A DNA stretch of 64,000 nucleotides from Sandaracinaceae bacterium (GTDB lineage Bacteria > Myxococcota_A > Polyangia > Polyangiales > Houyiibacteriaceae): NCBI GenBank assembly GCA_020633075.1, contig JACKEI010000007.1, forward strand, positions 1 to 64,000, in the 5' to 3' direction. The translations under genes and the position numbers were made by a program. Positions within the stretch are counted from its first letter, which is position 1. Every line of letters begins with the position of its first letter. The notes beneath the pieces are model-generated. The model worked only from the letters and a program-made list of their open reading frames with translations. It did no database searches and was not told where the DNA came from. Below, piece by piece: positions 45,174 to 53,465 of this stretch.

Positions 45174-45850
45174 TGGCATTGCTGACGCATACGAGTCACG
45201 AGTTCGAGGCTGAGCTGCGACAGCTCAAGGGGCGCCTCTTGGCGATGGGTGGGCGCTGCGAGCAGATGATCATCTGGGCCGTCAGCGCGCTCGAAGAGCA
45301 GAACGTGCAGCTGGCCGAGGACGTCATGCGCGCGGACCGGCAGATGAACGAGGACGAGATGGCCGTGGACGAGATGGCGGTGCGCATGCTCGCCCTGCGT
45401 CAGCCGGTCGGTCGCGACCTGCGCTTCGCCATCACGGCCGTCAAGGTGGTCACCGACCTCGAGCGCATCGGGGACGAGGCCGTCAACCTCGCCGAGCGGG
45501 CCAGCGAGCTGGCCGCCACGGGCTCCCTCCCCGCGCCCGCCAAGCGTCTGTCGGAGATGGCCATGCTCGCCAAGACCATGCTGCGGCACGCGCTCGACTC
45601 GTTCGTCGAGGAGGACGTGGCCAAGGCGCGGCTGGTGCTGGAAGAAGACGACGCCGTGGACGCGATCTACGGCGAGATCTTGCGCGGCAGCATCGCCTAC
45701 ATGCGCGCGGATCCGACCGCCATCGACGACGGCATGCGCGTGAGCAACTGCGCGAAGTACCTCGAGCGCATCGGCGACCACTCCACCAACATCGCCGAGA
45801 TGGTGATCTTCCTGGTGGACGGCGTGGACGTGCGCCACGGCGGCGGCTGA
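45173..45850 (+). CDS. phoU: Phosphate signalling protein PhoU
   Basis: 225 residues: two three-helix bundles, each with the metal-binding E/D-x3-D pattern (VVTDLERIGDEAVNLAE and AKYLERIGDHSTNIAE). It connects PstB to the PhoR kinase and represses the Pho response when phosphate is ample. The start overlaps the pstB stop by one base. phoR and phoB are not in the window, so they must lie elsewhere. Confidence 0.95.
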   Translation: MALLTHTSHEFEAELRQLKGRLLAMGGRCEQMIIWAVSALEEQNVQLAEDVMRADRQMNEDEMAVDEMAVRMLALRQPVGRDLRFAITAVKVVTDLERIGDEAVNLAERASELAATGSLPAPAKRLSEMAMLAKTMLRHALDSFVEEDVAKARLVLEEDDAVDAIYGEILRGSIAYMRADPTAIDDGMRVSNCAKYLERIGDHSTNIAEMVIFLVDGVDVRHGGG

Positions 45851-45871
45851 CACGGGCGCGGACTCGCGCGG

Positions 45872-45887
45872 CGCGGCTATGGCCGCG
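45872..45887 (+). terminator. GC-rich hairpin after phoU
   Basis: CGCGGC-TATG-GCCGCG, a perfect six-base stem in the convergent gap between phoU and mscL. No T-run follows. Confidence 0.35.
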
Positions 45888-45923
45888 TCGGGAGCCCGCC
45901 CCTCGCGTCGACCGGGTCGTGCT

Positions 45924-46370
45924 CTAGGCCGCCTTCAGCTCCGTGGTGCAGTTGGGGCAGCGCGTCGCCTTGATGTGGATGGTGCTGAAGCAGGCGCTGC
46001 ACTCCTTGGTGGTGGGGTCCGCAGGCGGGGCCGCCACTTCCTTCTTCTTCAGCTTGTTGATGGACTTCACGAGCATGAAGACCGCGAAGGCCACGATCAG
46101 GAAGGACAGCACGTTGTTGAGGAACACGCCGTACTTGATGGCGACGGCCGCGACCGCCTCGCCGGCGTCGTTGGTGCTGGCGTCCTTGAGCACCACCTGC
46201 AGCGCGCTGAAGTCCACCCCGCCCATGGCCAGGCCGATGGGCGGCATGATGACGTCCTCCACCAGCGACTTCACGATGGTGCCGAAGGCCCCACCGATGA
46301 TGATGCCGACGGCCATGTCGACGACGTTGCCTTTGACCGCGAACTCCTTGAACTCACTGACGATACTCAT
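45924..46370 (-). CDS. mscL: Large-conductance mechanosensitive channel with C-terminal zinc ribbon
   Basis: 148 residues. MscL core: FKEFAVKGNVVDMAVGIIIGGAFGTIVKSLV (TM1 with the Gly/Ala gate) and FLNNVLSFLIVAFAVFMLVK (TM2). After a short linker, residues 124-141 are C-x2-C-x10-C-x2-C (ECSACFSTIHIKATRCPNC), a zinc-ribbon-like knot absent from E. coli MscL but seen in some bacteria. It releases osmolytes on hypo-osmotic shock. Its ATG overlaps the stop of the MMPL gene, so the two may share a transcript, an unusual pairing. Confidence 0.95.
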   Translation of the reverse strand: MSIVSEFKEFAVKGNVVDMAVGIIIGGAFGTIVKSLVEDVIMPPIGLAMGGVDFSALQVVLKDASTNDAGEAVAAVAIKYGVFLNNVLSFLIVAFAVFMLVKSINKLKKKEVAAPPADPTTKECSACFSTIHIKATRCPNCTTELKAA

Positions 46371-48793
46371 AGCGTCCTCACCTCTTCCTCGACAGATGTC
46401 ATGCCCTCATTTGGGGGTATGGTACTTGATTTCGGGCCACGCGCCCACAACCAGGCAGCCGGCGCGAGCAACAGGCTAGCTCCCACCCCGACCGCCGCCG
46501 TGACGCCCATGGCGCGCATGGCGGGCTGGGCGCTCAGCCCCAGCACCCCGAACGACAGCACCGTGCTGCCACAGGCGGTCAGCAGGCTCACGACCGTGGG
46601 CGCCTCGGACTCGGCGTGCTGCTCGGTCTCCACCATGAACACGCCGTAGTCTACACCCATGCTCAGCACCAAGAGCAGCGTCACGATGTGCAGCAGGTTG
46701 GCGTCGACACCGAACAGCCCGAGCACGCCCAGCGTTGCGCCGGTGGCCAGCAGGGCCGGCAGGAACGCGGCGAGCGTGGGGCGCACGCGGCGGTAGCGCA
46801 GCCACACCAGCAGGAGCACACCCAGCAGTCCGAAGCCGACCAGCTCGACGGTGCGCTCCCGGAACTCCCGGTAGGCGCGCGTCATGAAGCCCGCCTGGTC
46901 GAAGAAGCGCACCCCCTCGATGCCTTCGACGCGCGCGGCCAGGGCGTCGGCGTCGCGTACCCCCGTGACGAACGACAGCACGGCGACGCCGTGGTCGAGC
47001 GGCACGACGAAGCTCTGCGCGATCTGCCCGAGCGGCGTCTGTGAGAGGTCTGCCAGCGTCAGCGGAGCGGTGGCCGTGCGGGCGGTGGCCAGCGTCTGCT
47101 CGAAGGGCGCAAACATCGCGGGCACGAAGCCCGCGGCCTCGAGCGCGCTCACGCTCCGCTGGTAGGCGTCGGCGGGGATGGCCGCGAGGCTCTGTTGCTG
47201 GCGCGCGGGTGACGGCAGGAAGGTGGCGAGGGAGCGGAAGCCGTCGATCTCTCCCGCCGTGCGCGCCTCGCCGAGCAGCGCCGCGACCTGGTCGTTGCGG
47301 TCGAGCGCGGTGGCTTCGTCCGGGCCGGTCGCGATGACGAAGCGCCCCGCTTCCATGCGCGCGACGCGACCGCGCACGCGCGCGTCCTCCGCCGCGAGCT
47401 GGGCGTCGGGCTCGCTCAGCGCACGGATGTCGTCCTGCCAGGTCAGGCGGGGCACGCCCACCGCCATCACGATCAGCGCGGTCAGGGGCAGCGCGTACAG
47501 GAGCTTGCGCCGCTTGGCGAGCCCCGCCAGCGCGCGCGTGGCGGCGGCGCTCAGGCGGAGGTGCAGGGCCGTTGGGGTGGGCACCGCGGGCATGAAGGCC
47601 GGGACGACCACGCACGTGGTCACGAGCGCCCCCGCCACGCCGACGGTGGTGAAGAGCGCCATCTGCCGGATGCCGGGGAAGGAGGTCCACGCCAGCCCGG
47701 AGAGGCCGGCGATGGTGGTGGCCGCGCCCAGGAAGAGACCCGCTCCGACGCGCCGCAAGCTCCCGTAGGGGCCGTCGGGGGAGGGGGCGAGCACGTGGTG
47801 GTTGAGGTAGTGGGCGACGTAGTCGATGGCGACGCCGATGAGCGTCGCGCCAAAGGCGAGCGTGAGCCCGTGGACGGAGCCGAAGAGCAGGCGCGCAGCG
47901 GCCACGGCCATGACCAGGCCGGCCACGAGGGGGATCGCGCCGAGGAGCAGGACACGCGGCGAGCGGAAGAGCAGCAGCAGCAACAGGACCACACCGAGGC
48001 TGCCCGCGATGGACACGCGCTGGATGTCCGCGCGGATGGTGGTCTCGGAGTGGTGTGCCAGGCGATGCACGCTGGCTTGCTCGAGGTGCAGCGACCCGCC
48101 CAGCTCCTGGTTCACGGCCGCGAAGTGCGTGTCGATCGCGGCGAGCAGCGGGCCCGTCGCGGCGCCGTCGAAGGGCGACCGCTCACTCGCGAGCAGCACC
48201 ACCCCCACTGGGTCGCCGCCCCGCTCGGTCACGAACACGCCGTCGTGGACCTCGAGCTCCCCTTGCTGGGCATCGCGCAGTCGCTCCACGTGATGCAGGA
48301 AGGACAGCCAGGGGTCCTGCACGGCGATCTGCCGCACGAACGCGCCGGCTGGAGACGAGAGGCGCTCACGCAGCTCCTGGGCCCGCGCCGCCAACCCCGC
48401 CGGGGTCATGAGGGCCTCCGCCTCGGCGCGGCTGCCCAGCAGCGCGAAGCGACGCGGAAAGTAGAGCTCGTAGAAGGCGCGCTGCAGGTCGTCCGTGGGG
48501 CCGCTGCGCACCCAGGCGACGCCGGGCGTCTGGGCCAGCCGCTCACCGAGCGCGCGCGCACCCTGCGCGGCGGTGTCCAGGTCGGGCCCTTCCACCGTGA
48601 GCGTGAGGGTGCGGTTCAGGTCGGACGCCGCCACGTGCCGCGACAGCTGCGCCAGCTCGCGGTCACCCGCGTCGGGCAGAAAGTCCATGATCTCGGTGCG
48701 CAGTGGCAGCCCTACGAACGCCCAAGTGCCGAGCGCGCCGACCGCGAGCAGGTACGAAACCGCGAAGGCACGCGCGCGCTGGGTCCGAGTCAT
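46367..48793 (-). CDS. MMPL/RND-type exporter
   Basis: 808 residues. One N-terminal helix, a 230-residue periplasmic loop, five helices (GSLGVVLLLLLLFRSPRVLLLGAIPLVAG; GATLIGVAIDYVAHYL...), a second helix and loop, then five helices (SMGVDYGVFMVE; STVLSFGVLGLS) - the MMPL two-fold plan. The D-Y pairs in 'IGVAIDYVAHY' and 'SMGVDYGVFM' are the proton-relay residues. Size and single-subunit design match the MMPL exporters of aryl-polyene and xanthomonadin loci; the partner operon may be the one at 472-3573, 43 kb away. The substrate is inferred. ATG at 48793. Confidence 0.86.
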   Translation of the reverse strand: MTRTQRARAFAVSYLLAVGALGTWAFVGLPLRTEIMDFLPDAGDRELAQLSRHVAASDLNRTLTLTVEGPDLDTAAQGARALGERLAQTPGVAWVRSGPTDDLQRAFYELYFPRRFALLGSRAEAEALMTPAGLAARAQELRERLSSPAGAFVRQIAVQDPWLSFLHHVERLRDAQQGELEVHDGVFVTERGGDPVGVVLLASERSPFDGAATGPLLAAIDTHFAAVNQELGGSLHLEQASVHRLAHHSETTIRADIQRVSIAGSLGVVLLLLLLFRSPRVLLLGAIPLVAGLVMAVAAARLLFGSVHGLTLAFGATLIGVAIDYVAHYLNHHVLAPSPDGPYGSLRRVGAGLFLGAATTIAGLSGLAWTSFPGIRQMALFTTVGVAGALVTTCVVVPAFMPAVPTPTALHLRLSAAATRALAGLAKRRKLLYALPLTALIVMAVGVPRLTWQDDIRALSEPDAQLAAEDARVRGRVARMEAGRFVIATGPDEATALDRNDQVAALLGEARTAGEIDGFRSLATFLPSPARQQQSLAAIPADAYQRSVSALEAAGFVPAMFAPFEQTLATARTATAPLTLADLSQTPLGQIAQSFVVPLDHGVAVLSFVTGVRDADALAARVEGIEGVRFFDQAGFMTRAYREFRERTVELVGFGLLGVLLLVWLRYRRVRPTLAAFLPALLATGATLGVLGLFGVDANLLHIVTLLLVLSMGVDYGVFMVETEQHAESEAPTVVSLLTACGSTVLSFGVLGLSAQPAMRAMGVTAAVGVGASLLLAPAAWLWARGPKSSTIPPNEGMTSVEEEVRTL

Positions 48794-48870
48794 CGGGCGC
48801 CTATAGCACGCCCCCGACGGCGACCCGAACCCGGGAGATCGATTCTCCGCCTGGTGCGTAGACTCTGACC

Positions 48871-49632
48871 ATGAGCAAACCGACGACGCGCCGGACCACG
48901 GCTGTGTGGCTGCTCGGGGCCCTGGCCAGCCTCGCGCCACCTGCATTGGCACCCGCGTCGGCGCGGGCGCACGAGCCGGACCTGTGCGCCCCACCGCGCG
49001 TTGCGCTCGGTACGCAGCTGGGCCTCGCCGCGCTGCGGGTGGACCACGCCGCGGCGTTGGCGGGATGCGGGCCGAGCACCTGCGGGGTTCGCGTGACGGC
49101 GGTCGATCGCAGTCGCTGCCAGATCGAGCTCATGCCCGAGCCCTGGGGCTTCCGCGTGCGCGTCCTCCCGCGCGCCGACAGCGGGTCCCCAGCCGAGCTG
49201 CAGCTCAACGTCAGCGTCGACGACGGCGGTGTGCATCAGCGTGTCGTGTCGGAGAACGTCTGGGCGGTCGCGGGCCCGGTGGCCATCGTCGGCGTGACCG
49301 AGAGGCGCCGCCACACACACGGGGGCGAGCCTGCCCGCATCGGCTGGGCGCGCTTTCGTGCGTGGAACGACAGCGGGGCCCCCCTCCCGCTCGCGCTACA
49401 GAGCGGCGCCTTCCTCCACAACGGCCACGCGACGCCGCTCACCGACGCGCGCGTCGAGCCGGCCATGCTGCCACCCGGCGAGAGCGAGCTCGAGGTGCGC
49501 TTCGCCCCGCGCGATGCGTACCAGAGCTGGAACGACCGCTTCAGCGTCCGAGTGCGGCTGCGCGCAGGGACGCAGGAGCTGGTGCCGCAGGCCCAGTGGA
49601 GCATCACGCGTGTCACACCGCTCCGTCGTTGA
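48871..49632 (+). CDS. Secreted protein of unknown function
   Basis: 253 residues with a signal peptide (1-33, ending ARA). Mature part is beta-rich, with four Cys early (LCAPP; ALAGCGPSTCGV; SRCQIEL) and a later Ig-like stretch (ARFRAWNDSGAPLPLALQSGAFLHNGHATPLTDARV) that suggests a periplasmic binding or structural role. No family recognised. Divergent from MMPL, 77 bases away. Confidence 0.65.
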   Translation: MSKPTTRRTTAVWLLGALASLAPPALAPASARAHEPDLCAPPRVALGTQLGLAALRVDHAAALAGCGPSTCGVRVTAVDRSRCQIELMPEPWGFRVRVLPRADSGSPAELQLNVSVDDGGVHQRVVSENVWAVAGPVAIVGVTERRRHTHGGEPARIGWARFRAWNDSGAPLPLALQSGAFLHNGHATPLTDARVEPAMLPPGESELEVRFAPRDAYQSWNDRFSVRVRLRAGTQELVPQAQWSITRVTPLRR

Positions 49633-49662
49633 TGGTGCGCTCAGCTTCGGTCGCGCGGCCTG

Positions 49663-50682
49663 CTAGGCGCGCTCGCTGTCGAGCATGCTCATGAGGAACT
49701 CCGGGTAGCGTGCGCCGGCGACCGCCTCCGCCGGAATCGCACGCTCGAGCGCGGCCAGCTCCTCCTCGGCGAGCGTGACCTCGAGGGCGCCGAGCGCGAT
49801 GTCGAGCTGCTGCCGGGTGCGGGAGCCCAGGAGCGGCACGATGCTCGGGCCACGGCTGCGTGCCCAGGCGATGCAGAGCTGCGCCGGGCTGACCCGCTTC
49901 TCCGCTGCGAGCGCCCCGAGCGCATCCGCCAAGCGCTGGTTCTGGGCGCGGTTCTCTGCGGCGAAGCGCGGCAGGTTCCCACGGAAGTCCCCGGGGGCCA
50001 CGGTGGTCGCCCCTGTCAGCAAGCCGCGGGAGAGCACTCCGTAGGCCGTCATGGCGATGCCCAGCTCGTCCAAGACCGGCATGATGTGCGCTTCGGGGCT
50101 GCGGCTGATCAGCGAGTACTCGATCTGTAGATCCACGATCGGGTGCACCGCGTGCGCTCGACGGATGGTCGCGGCGCCAACCTCCGACAGCCCGACGTAG
50201 CGCACGTAGCCTGCCCGCACCATGTCGGCGATGGCGCCGACGGTGTCCTCGATCGGGACGCTCGGGTCGAGGCGTGAGGGGCGGTACACGTCGATGTGGT
50301 CCACGCCCAGGCGTCGCAGGCTGTACGCCAGGAAGTTCTTCACCGAGTTCGGGCGGCCGTCGTAGCCGGTGAAGGAACCGTCCGGCGCACGCAGGGCACC
50401 GAACTTCACGGACAGCAGCACCTTGTCACGGGCAACGGATGCAGCGCGGAGGGCGCGGCCGACCAGCTGCTCGTTGTCGCCCTGCCCGTAGAAGTCGCCC
50501 GTGTCGAGCAGGTTCACGCCGCGCTCGAGCGCCTGGTGGATGGTCGCGATGCACTCGCGCTCGTCGGTCGGTCCATACATGCCGGACATGCCCATGCAGC
50601 CGAGGGCGATGGGGAAGACGTGAGGGCCAGACGCTCCGAGTCGAGTGGTCTGTGTAGCGGGTGAGGTGGTGTGTCGAGTCAT
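49663..50682 (-). CDS. Aldo/keto reductase with altered catalytic His
   Basis: 339 residues of the AKR TIM barrel. Catalytic D60, Y65 and K93 are present (LLDTGDFYG; LLSVKFG). The fourth residue, His, normally found in 'xxQHRxDP', is Ser136 (IDVYRPSRLDP). It should bind NADP(H) ('SRTRQQLDIAL') and reduce aldehydes or ketones, or be altered in specificity. It is divergent from the LysR gene, with an inverted repeat between them, so the regulator probably controls it. Confidence 0.88.
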   Translation of the reverse strand: MTRHTTSPATQTTRLGASGPHVFPIALGCMGMSGMYGPTDERECIATIHQALERGVNLLDTGDFYGQGDNEQLVGRALRAASVARDKVLLSVKFGALRAPDGSFTGYDGRPNSVKNFLAYSLRRLGVDHIDVYRPSRLDPSVPIEDTVGAIADMVRAGYVRYVGLSEVGAATIRRAHAVHPIVDLQIEYSLISRSPEAHIMPVLDELGIAMTAYGVLSRGLLTGATTVAPGDFRGNLPRFAAENRAQNQRLADALGALAAEKRVSPAQLCIAWARSRGPSIVPLLGSRTRQQLDIALGALEVTLAEEELAALERAIPAEAVAGARYPEFLMSMLDSERA

Positions 50683-50704
50683 GCACCCAAGCTAGTCGTT
50701 GCTA

Positions 50705-50732
50705 ATGCATCACTCCAAGGAATAGGATGTAT
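50705..50732. promoter_or_regulatory. Candidate LysR operator in the AKR/LysR gap
   Basis: ATGCATC (50705-50711) and GATGTAT (50726-50732) are inverted copies with one mismatch and a 14-base spacer, in the AT-rich centre of the divergent gap. LysR-type boxes (T-N11-A) are of this kind. Confidence 0.4.
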
Positions 50733-50739
50733 ACAACAC

Positions 50740-51657
50740 ATGAGCAGTGCTTATGGACGTGATCTGGACCTCAACCTGCTCCGTGTGTTCGCGGTCGTCG
50801 CGGCCACCGGCAGCGTCACCCAAGCGGCCGCCCAGCTCTATCTGACGCAGCCAGCTGTCAGTGCAGCGCTCCGGCGGCTGAACACGGCCGTGGGCGCCCC
50901 CCTCTTCGTGCGGCAGGGGCGTGGCTTGGTGCTCTCTGCGCGTGGGGGGCAGCTGCTGGCGCGCATCGAGCCGCACCTGCAGCAGCTCGTCGACGCCGCG
51001 CTGAACCCCGAGCCCTTCGACCCCCGCACCAGCCAGCGCGTCCTGCGCCTCGGCGCGTTCGACTCCGCGCACGTCTGGCTCCTTCCGGCGCTGCTACGCG
51101 CGTTGGAGCAGGAGGCCCCCCACCTCAAGCTCATCGTGTTGCCCGTTCAGTTCCGGACGATTGGGCCGGCGATGGCGTCGGGGCAGCTCGACGCGGCCGT
51201 GACCGTGGCTGACGAGCTCCCCGCCGCCATCGCCCGTGAGACCCTGTTCCAAGGGGGCTTCGTCTGTCTCTACGACCCGCGCCACGCCAAGCTCGGGCGC
51301 AAGCTGACGGAGGAGAAGTACTTCGCGCACGATCACGTCATCGTCTCCTACAACGGCGACCTGCGCGGCATCGTCGAGGACACGCAGGTGCGCTCGCGCC
51401 GCGTGCGCTGCTCGTTGGGGACGTTTGCGAACCTCGGAGCCCTCGTCGAGGGGACGTCCATGCTGGCTACGGTGCCCACCTACGTCGCGCGCTGGATTCG
51501 TCGTTCGCGCCCCGAGCTACGCACGGTGTCCCTCCCCTTCGAGCTCCGCGGCGCGCCGGTCGAGCTGCTCTGGCCACAGGCCCGCGCGGACGACCCCGCC
51601 AGCGACTACCTGCGGGAGCAAATCCGACGCATCGCGGCACGCGAGGTTCAGTCTTGA
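50740..51657 (+). CDS. LysR-type transcriptional regulator
   Basis: 305 residues. Winged helix-turn-helix at 1-65: 'LDLNLLRVFAVVAATGSVTQAAAQLYLTQPAVSAALRRLN' is the LysR pattern. The C-terminal substrate-binding domain (95-300) contains 'LRLGAFDSAHVWLLPALLRALEQEAPHLKL'. It most likely regulates the divergent aldo/keto reductase gene and itself. ATG at 50740 is used; an earlier ATG adds 23 residues before the DNA-binding domain. Confidence 0.92.
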   Translation: MSSAYGRDLDLNLLRVFAVVAATGSVTQAAAQLYLTQPAVSAALRRLNTAVGAPLFVRQGRGLVLSARGGQLLARIEPHLQQLVDAALNPEPFDPRTSQRVLRLGAFDSAHVWLLPALLRALEQEAPHLKLIVLPVQFRTIGPAMASGQLDAAVTVADELPAAIARETLFQGGFVCLYDPRHAKLGRKLTEEKYFAHDHVIVSYNGDLRGIVEDTQVRSRRVRCSLGTFANLGALVEGTSMLATVPTYVARWIRRSRPELRTVSLPFELRGAPVELLWPQARADDPASDYLREQIRRIAAREVQS

Positions 51658-51694
51658 CCCGACCTCCACCGGGCCTGTGACAGCAGGCGAGGCG

Positions 51695-52150
51695 TCAGGC
51701 TCGGACGACGAGCACCGAGCAGGGCGCCAGGCGCGTGACCTTCTCGGCCACGCTGCCCAGCATGATGCGCTGCAGGCCGCTACGGCCGTGTGTGCCGACG
51801 ACGATCAGGTCGGCGTCCACGCGCTCCGCGAAGTCGGTCATGGCCATGCCCGCGTTGGGGCTGTAGAGGATGTGGGTCTCGACGCTGAGCCCGGCGAAGT
51901 GGCTCTCGCGGATCTCCTTGAGGTGCTGCTTGGCGTACTCCTCCACGCCCTCGCGGAGCGCGTCCGTGCCCATCACCGCGTCCAGCCCGGGACCGATGTG
52001 CGGCAGCGGGTCGATCACGTGAGCCAGAAAGACCGTGGCCCCCTCGCGGCGTGCCGTGGACGCGGCGGCCTTGAGCGCGGGGAACGATGGCTCGGAGAAG
52101 TCGGTGCCGACGACGATGCGACGGATCTCGGGGAAGCTGCTCTCGGTCAT
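51695..52150 (-). CDS. Universal stress protein A family
   Basis: 151 residues. IVVGTDFSEPSFPALKAA at the start and the ATP-binding G-x2-G-x9-G-S motif (GTHGRSGLQRIMLGSVAEKV) near 120-145. USPs support survival under stress; target unknown. ATG at 52150 is used; an in-frame ATG four codons upstream lacks a ribosome site. Confidence 0.93.
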   Translation of the reverse strand: MTESSFPEIRRIVVGTDFSEPSFPALKAAASTARREGATVFLAHVIDPLPHIGPGLDAVMGTDALREGVEEYAKQHLKEIRESHFAGLSVETHILYSPNAGMAMTDFAERVDADLIVVGTHGRSGLQRIMLGSVAEKVTRLAPCSVLVVRA

Positions 52151-52386
52151 GGTCCTGAGCATAGCAACTCGTGGACCAAGGCGCGCGTCCGCTTGCGGCT
52201 CTGCGCGCGTGCACGATTGGCGGGCGCGGGTGGGAGCGGGAGCGGCCGTGAACGGGGCACTGACACCCCTCGCTGCGTGTGCAGCCCCTGCGTCCTCGGC
52301 GCCCCACGCGCAAGCGCTGCGCGCGCAGTAGCGCCGGCGACCGTCACGCGCGACGCGCGGTGAGGGGAGGGACTACGCGGCGGGTG
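52151..52386. other. Intergenic region, no gene seen
   Basis: 236 bases between the universal stress gene and the desaturase gene, both leftward. Short reading frames here have Arg/Ala-rich composition and no ribosome site. I see no RNA structure. Confidence 0.5.
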
Positions 52387-53343
52387 TCAGGTGCCGGCCA
52401 GCGCTGGGTCGATGCCCTCGGCGCCGAGGTCCGCGGCGGTGGTGCGCGGGTCCGGGATCCACTGCTCGTCTGGGCCCTCGTCCATGAGCACCACCGGGTT
52501 GCCCAGGTAGTCCAGGCGCCGGTTGAGGCCGAAGGTCTTGAACAGGTAGACCAGCAGCGAGGGCTGGTCGAGGTTGGGGTGGATGTGCGGCGCGACGAGC
52601 TCCGCGTGCTTCTCCGGTAGCAGCGACCAGTGCAGCCCGGGCTGGATGTGGTGCAGGCCGTGGTAGCCGTTGTTGTAGGCCCACCAGTTCACCGCCTTGC
52701 CGACGAAGTTGCGGGAGTGGTTGTACGGGTGGCTGGAGTCCGTGCCGTCGTGCTGGAGCATGTTCATGCCCACCAGGCCCCACTGCGCGTAGATGTGCGG
52801 GATGAACCAGAAGACCAGCGCCTTGCGCCAGTCCAGCACGAAGAGCGCGATCTGCGCCGTCCACAGGACGCTCAGCTCCAGCAGCATCTGCCGGAACCAG
52901 CGCGGGTGCTGGGTGCGCATGCGCTTCGTGTAGGCCATGTCGGCCTTGCTGGTGGAGGGCGCGACGATGAACAGGAAGAGCAGGCCGTTGAGCAGGTGCC
53001 AGCGGAAGCGCGCCTTGCTGGTGCGCATGACGTCCTTGCGGCTCTGTGTGTGCTTGTGGTGGCTCAGCGTGTGGCCGGGCACCAGGCTGCTCACGGGGTG
53101 CCCGTAGGTGCAGGTCAGCACCACTTGGTAGAGCTTGTTGAGCCAGCGCTGCTTGAAGATGGGGCAGTGCACGGCGTTGTGGGTCTGCACCGCGCCCATG
53201 AAGGACGTCAGGCAGAGCGCCGCGAAGAGCGGCAGCGCGATGCGCAGGTCGTTCAGTGGCACGGCGGCGAAGGCCAAGCCGAGCAGCCCAAAGTAGACCG
53301 CGTTGAAGAAGAGCGGTCGGAGGTCGGCGCGGTAGCGGAGCAT
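52387..53343 (-). CDS. Fatty acid desaturase family protein
   Basis: 318 residues, four hydrophobic helices. The three His boxes are intact: H55-x3-H59 (HNAVH), H91-x3-H95-H96 and H228-x2-H231-H232 (HGLHH), with an additional HPYNHSR before the last. These bind a di-iron centre that inserts double bonds in acyl chains using O2. The subtype (acyl-lipid, sphingolipid, carotene-like) cannot be told. It is alone; the nearest upstream gene is serB. Confidence 0.88.
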   Translation of the reverse strand: MLRYRADLRPLFFNAVYFGLLGLAFAAVPLNDLRIALPLFAALCLTSFMGAVQTHNAVHCPIFKQRWLNKLYQVVLTCTYGHPVSSLVPGHTLSHHKHTQSRKDVMRTSKARFRWHLLNGLLFLFIVAPSTSKADMAYTKRMRTQHPRWFRQMLLELSVLWTAQIALFVLDWRKALVFWFIPHIYAQWGLVGMNMLQHDGTDSSHPYNHSRNFVGKAVNWWAYNNGYHGLHHIQPGLHWSLLPEKHAELVAPHIHPNLDQPSLLVYLFKTFGLNRRLDYLGNPVVLMDEGPDEQWIPDPRTTAADLGAEGIDPALAGT

Positions 53344-53465
53344 GGCTTGTTCTTCCTACTGCGATGGCGTGGGGCGGGCAACATCCCGGGCGGCCGGCCG
53401 GTTATCGCGGCCATGGTGTCGCGGGCGCACGAGCTCCGGGTTCATGGGCCCATGCCGCCGCAGGT

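Noticed and set aside
47561..48868. 435-codon plus-strand frame opposite MMPL
   Set aside because: Composition is antisense-like (Arg/Gly/His-rich) and MMPL motifs lie on the other strand.
52035..52331. 98-codon plus-strand frame near the universal stress gene
   Set aside because: Overlaps the stress gene antisense, lacks a ribosome site and has Arg/Ala-rich content.
53443..53454. 12-base perfect palindrome CATGGGCCCATG
   Set aside because: Short GC-rich palindromes are expected by chance; no promoter or regulator link was seen.
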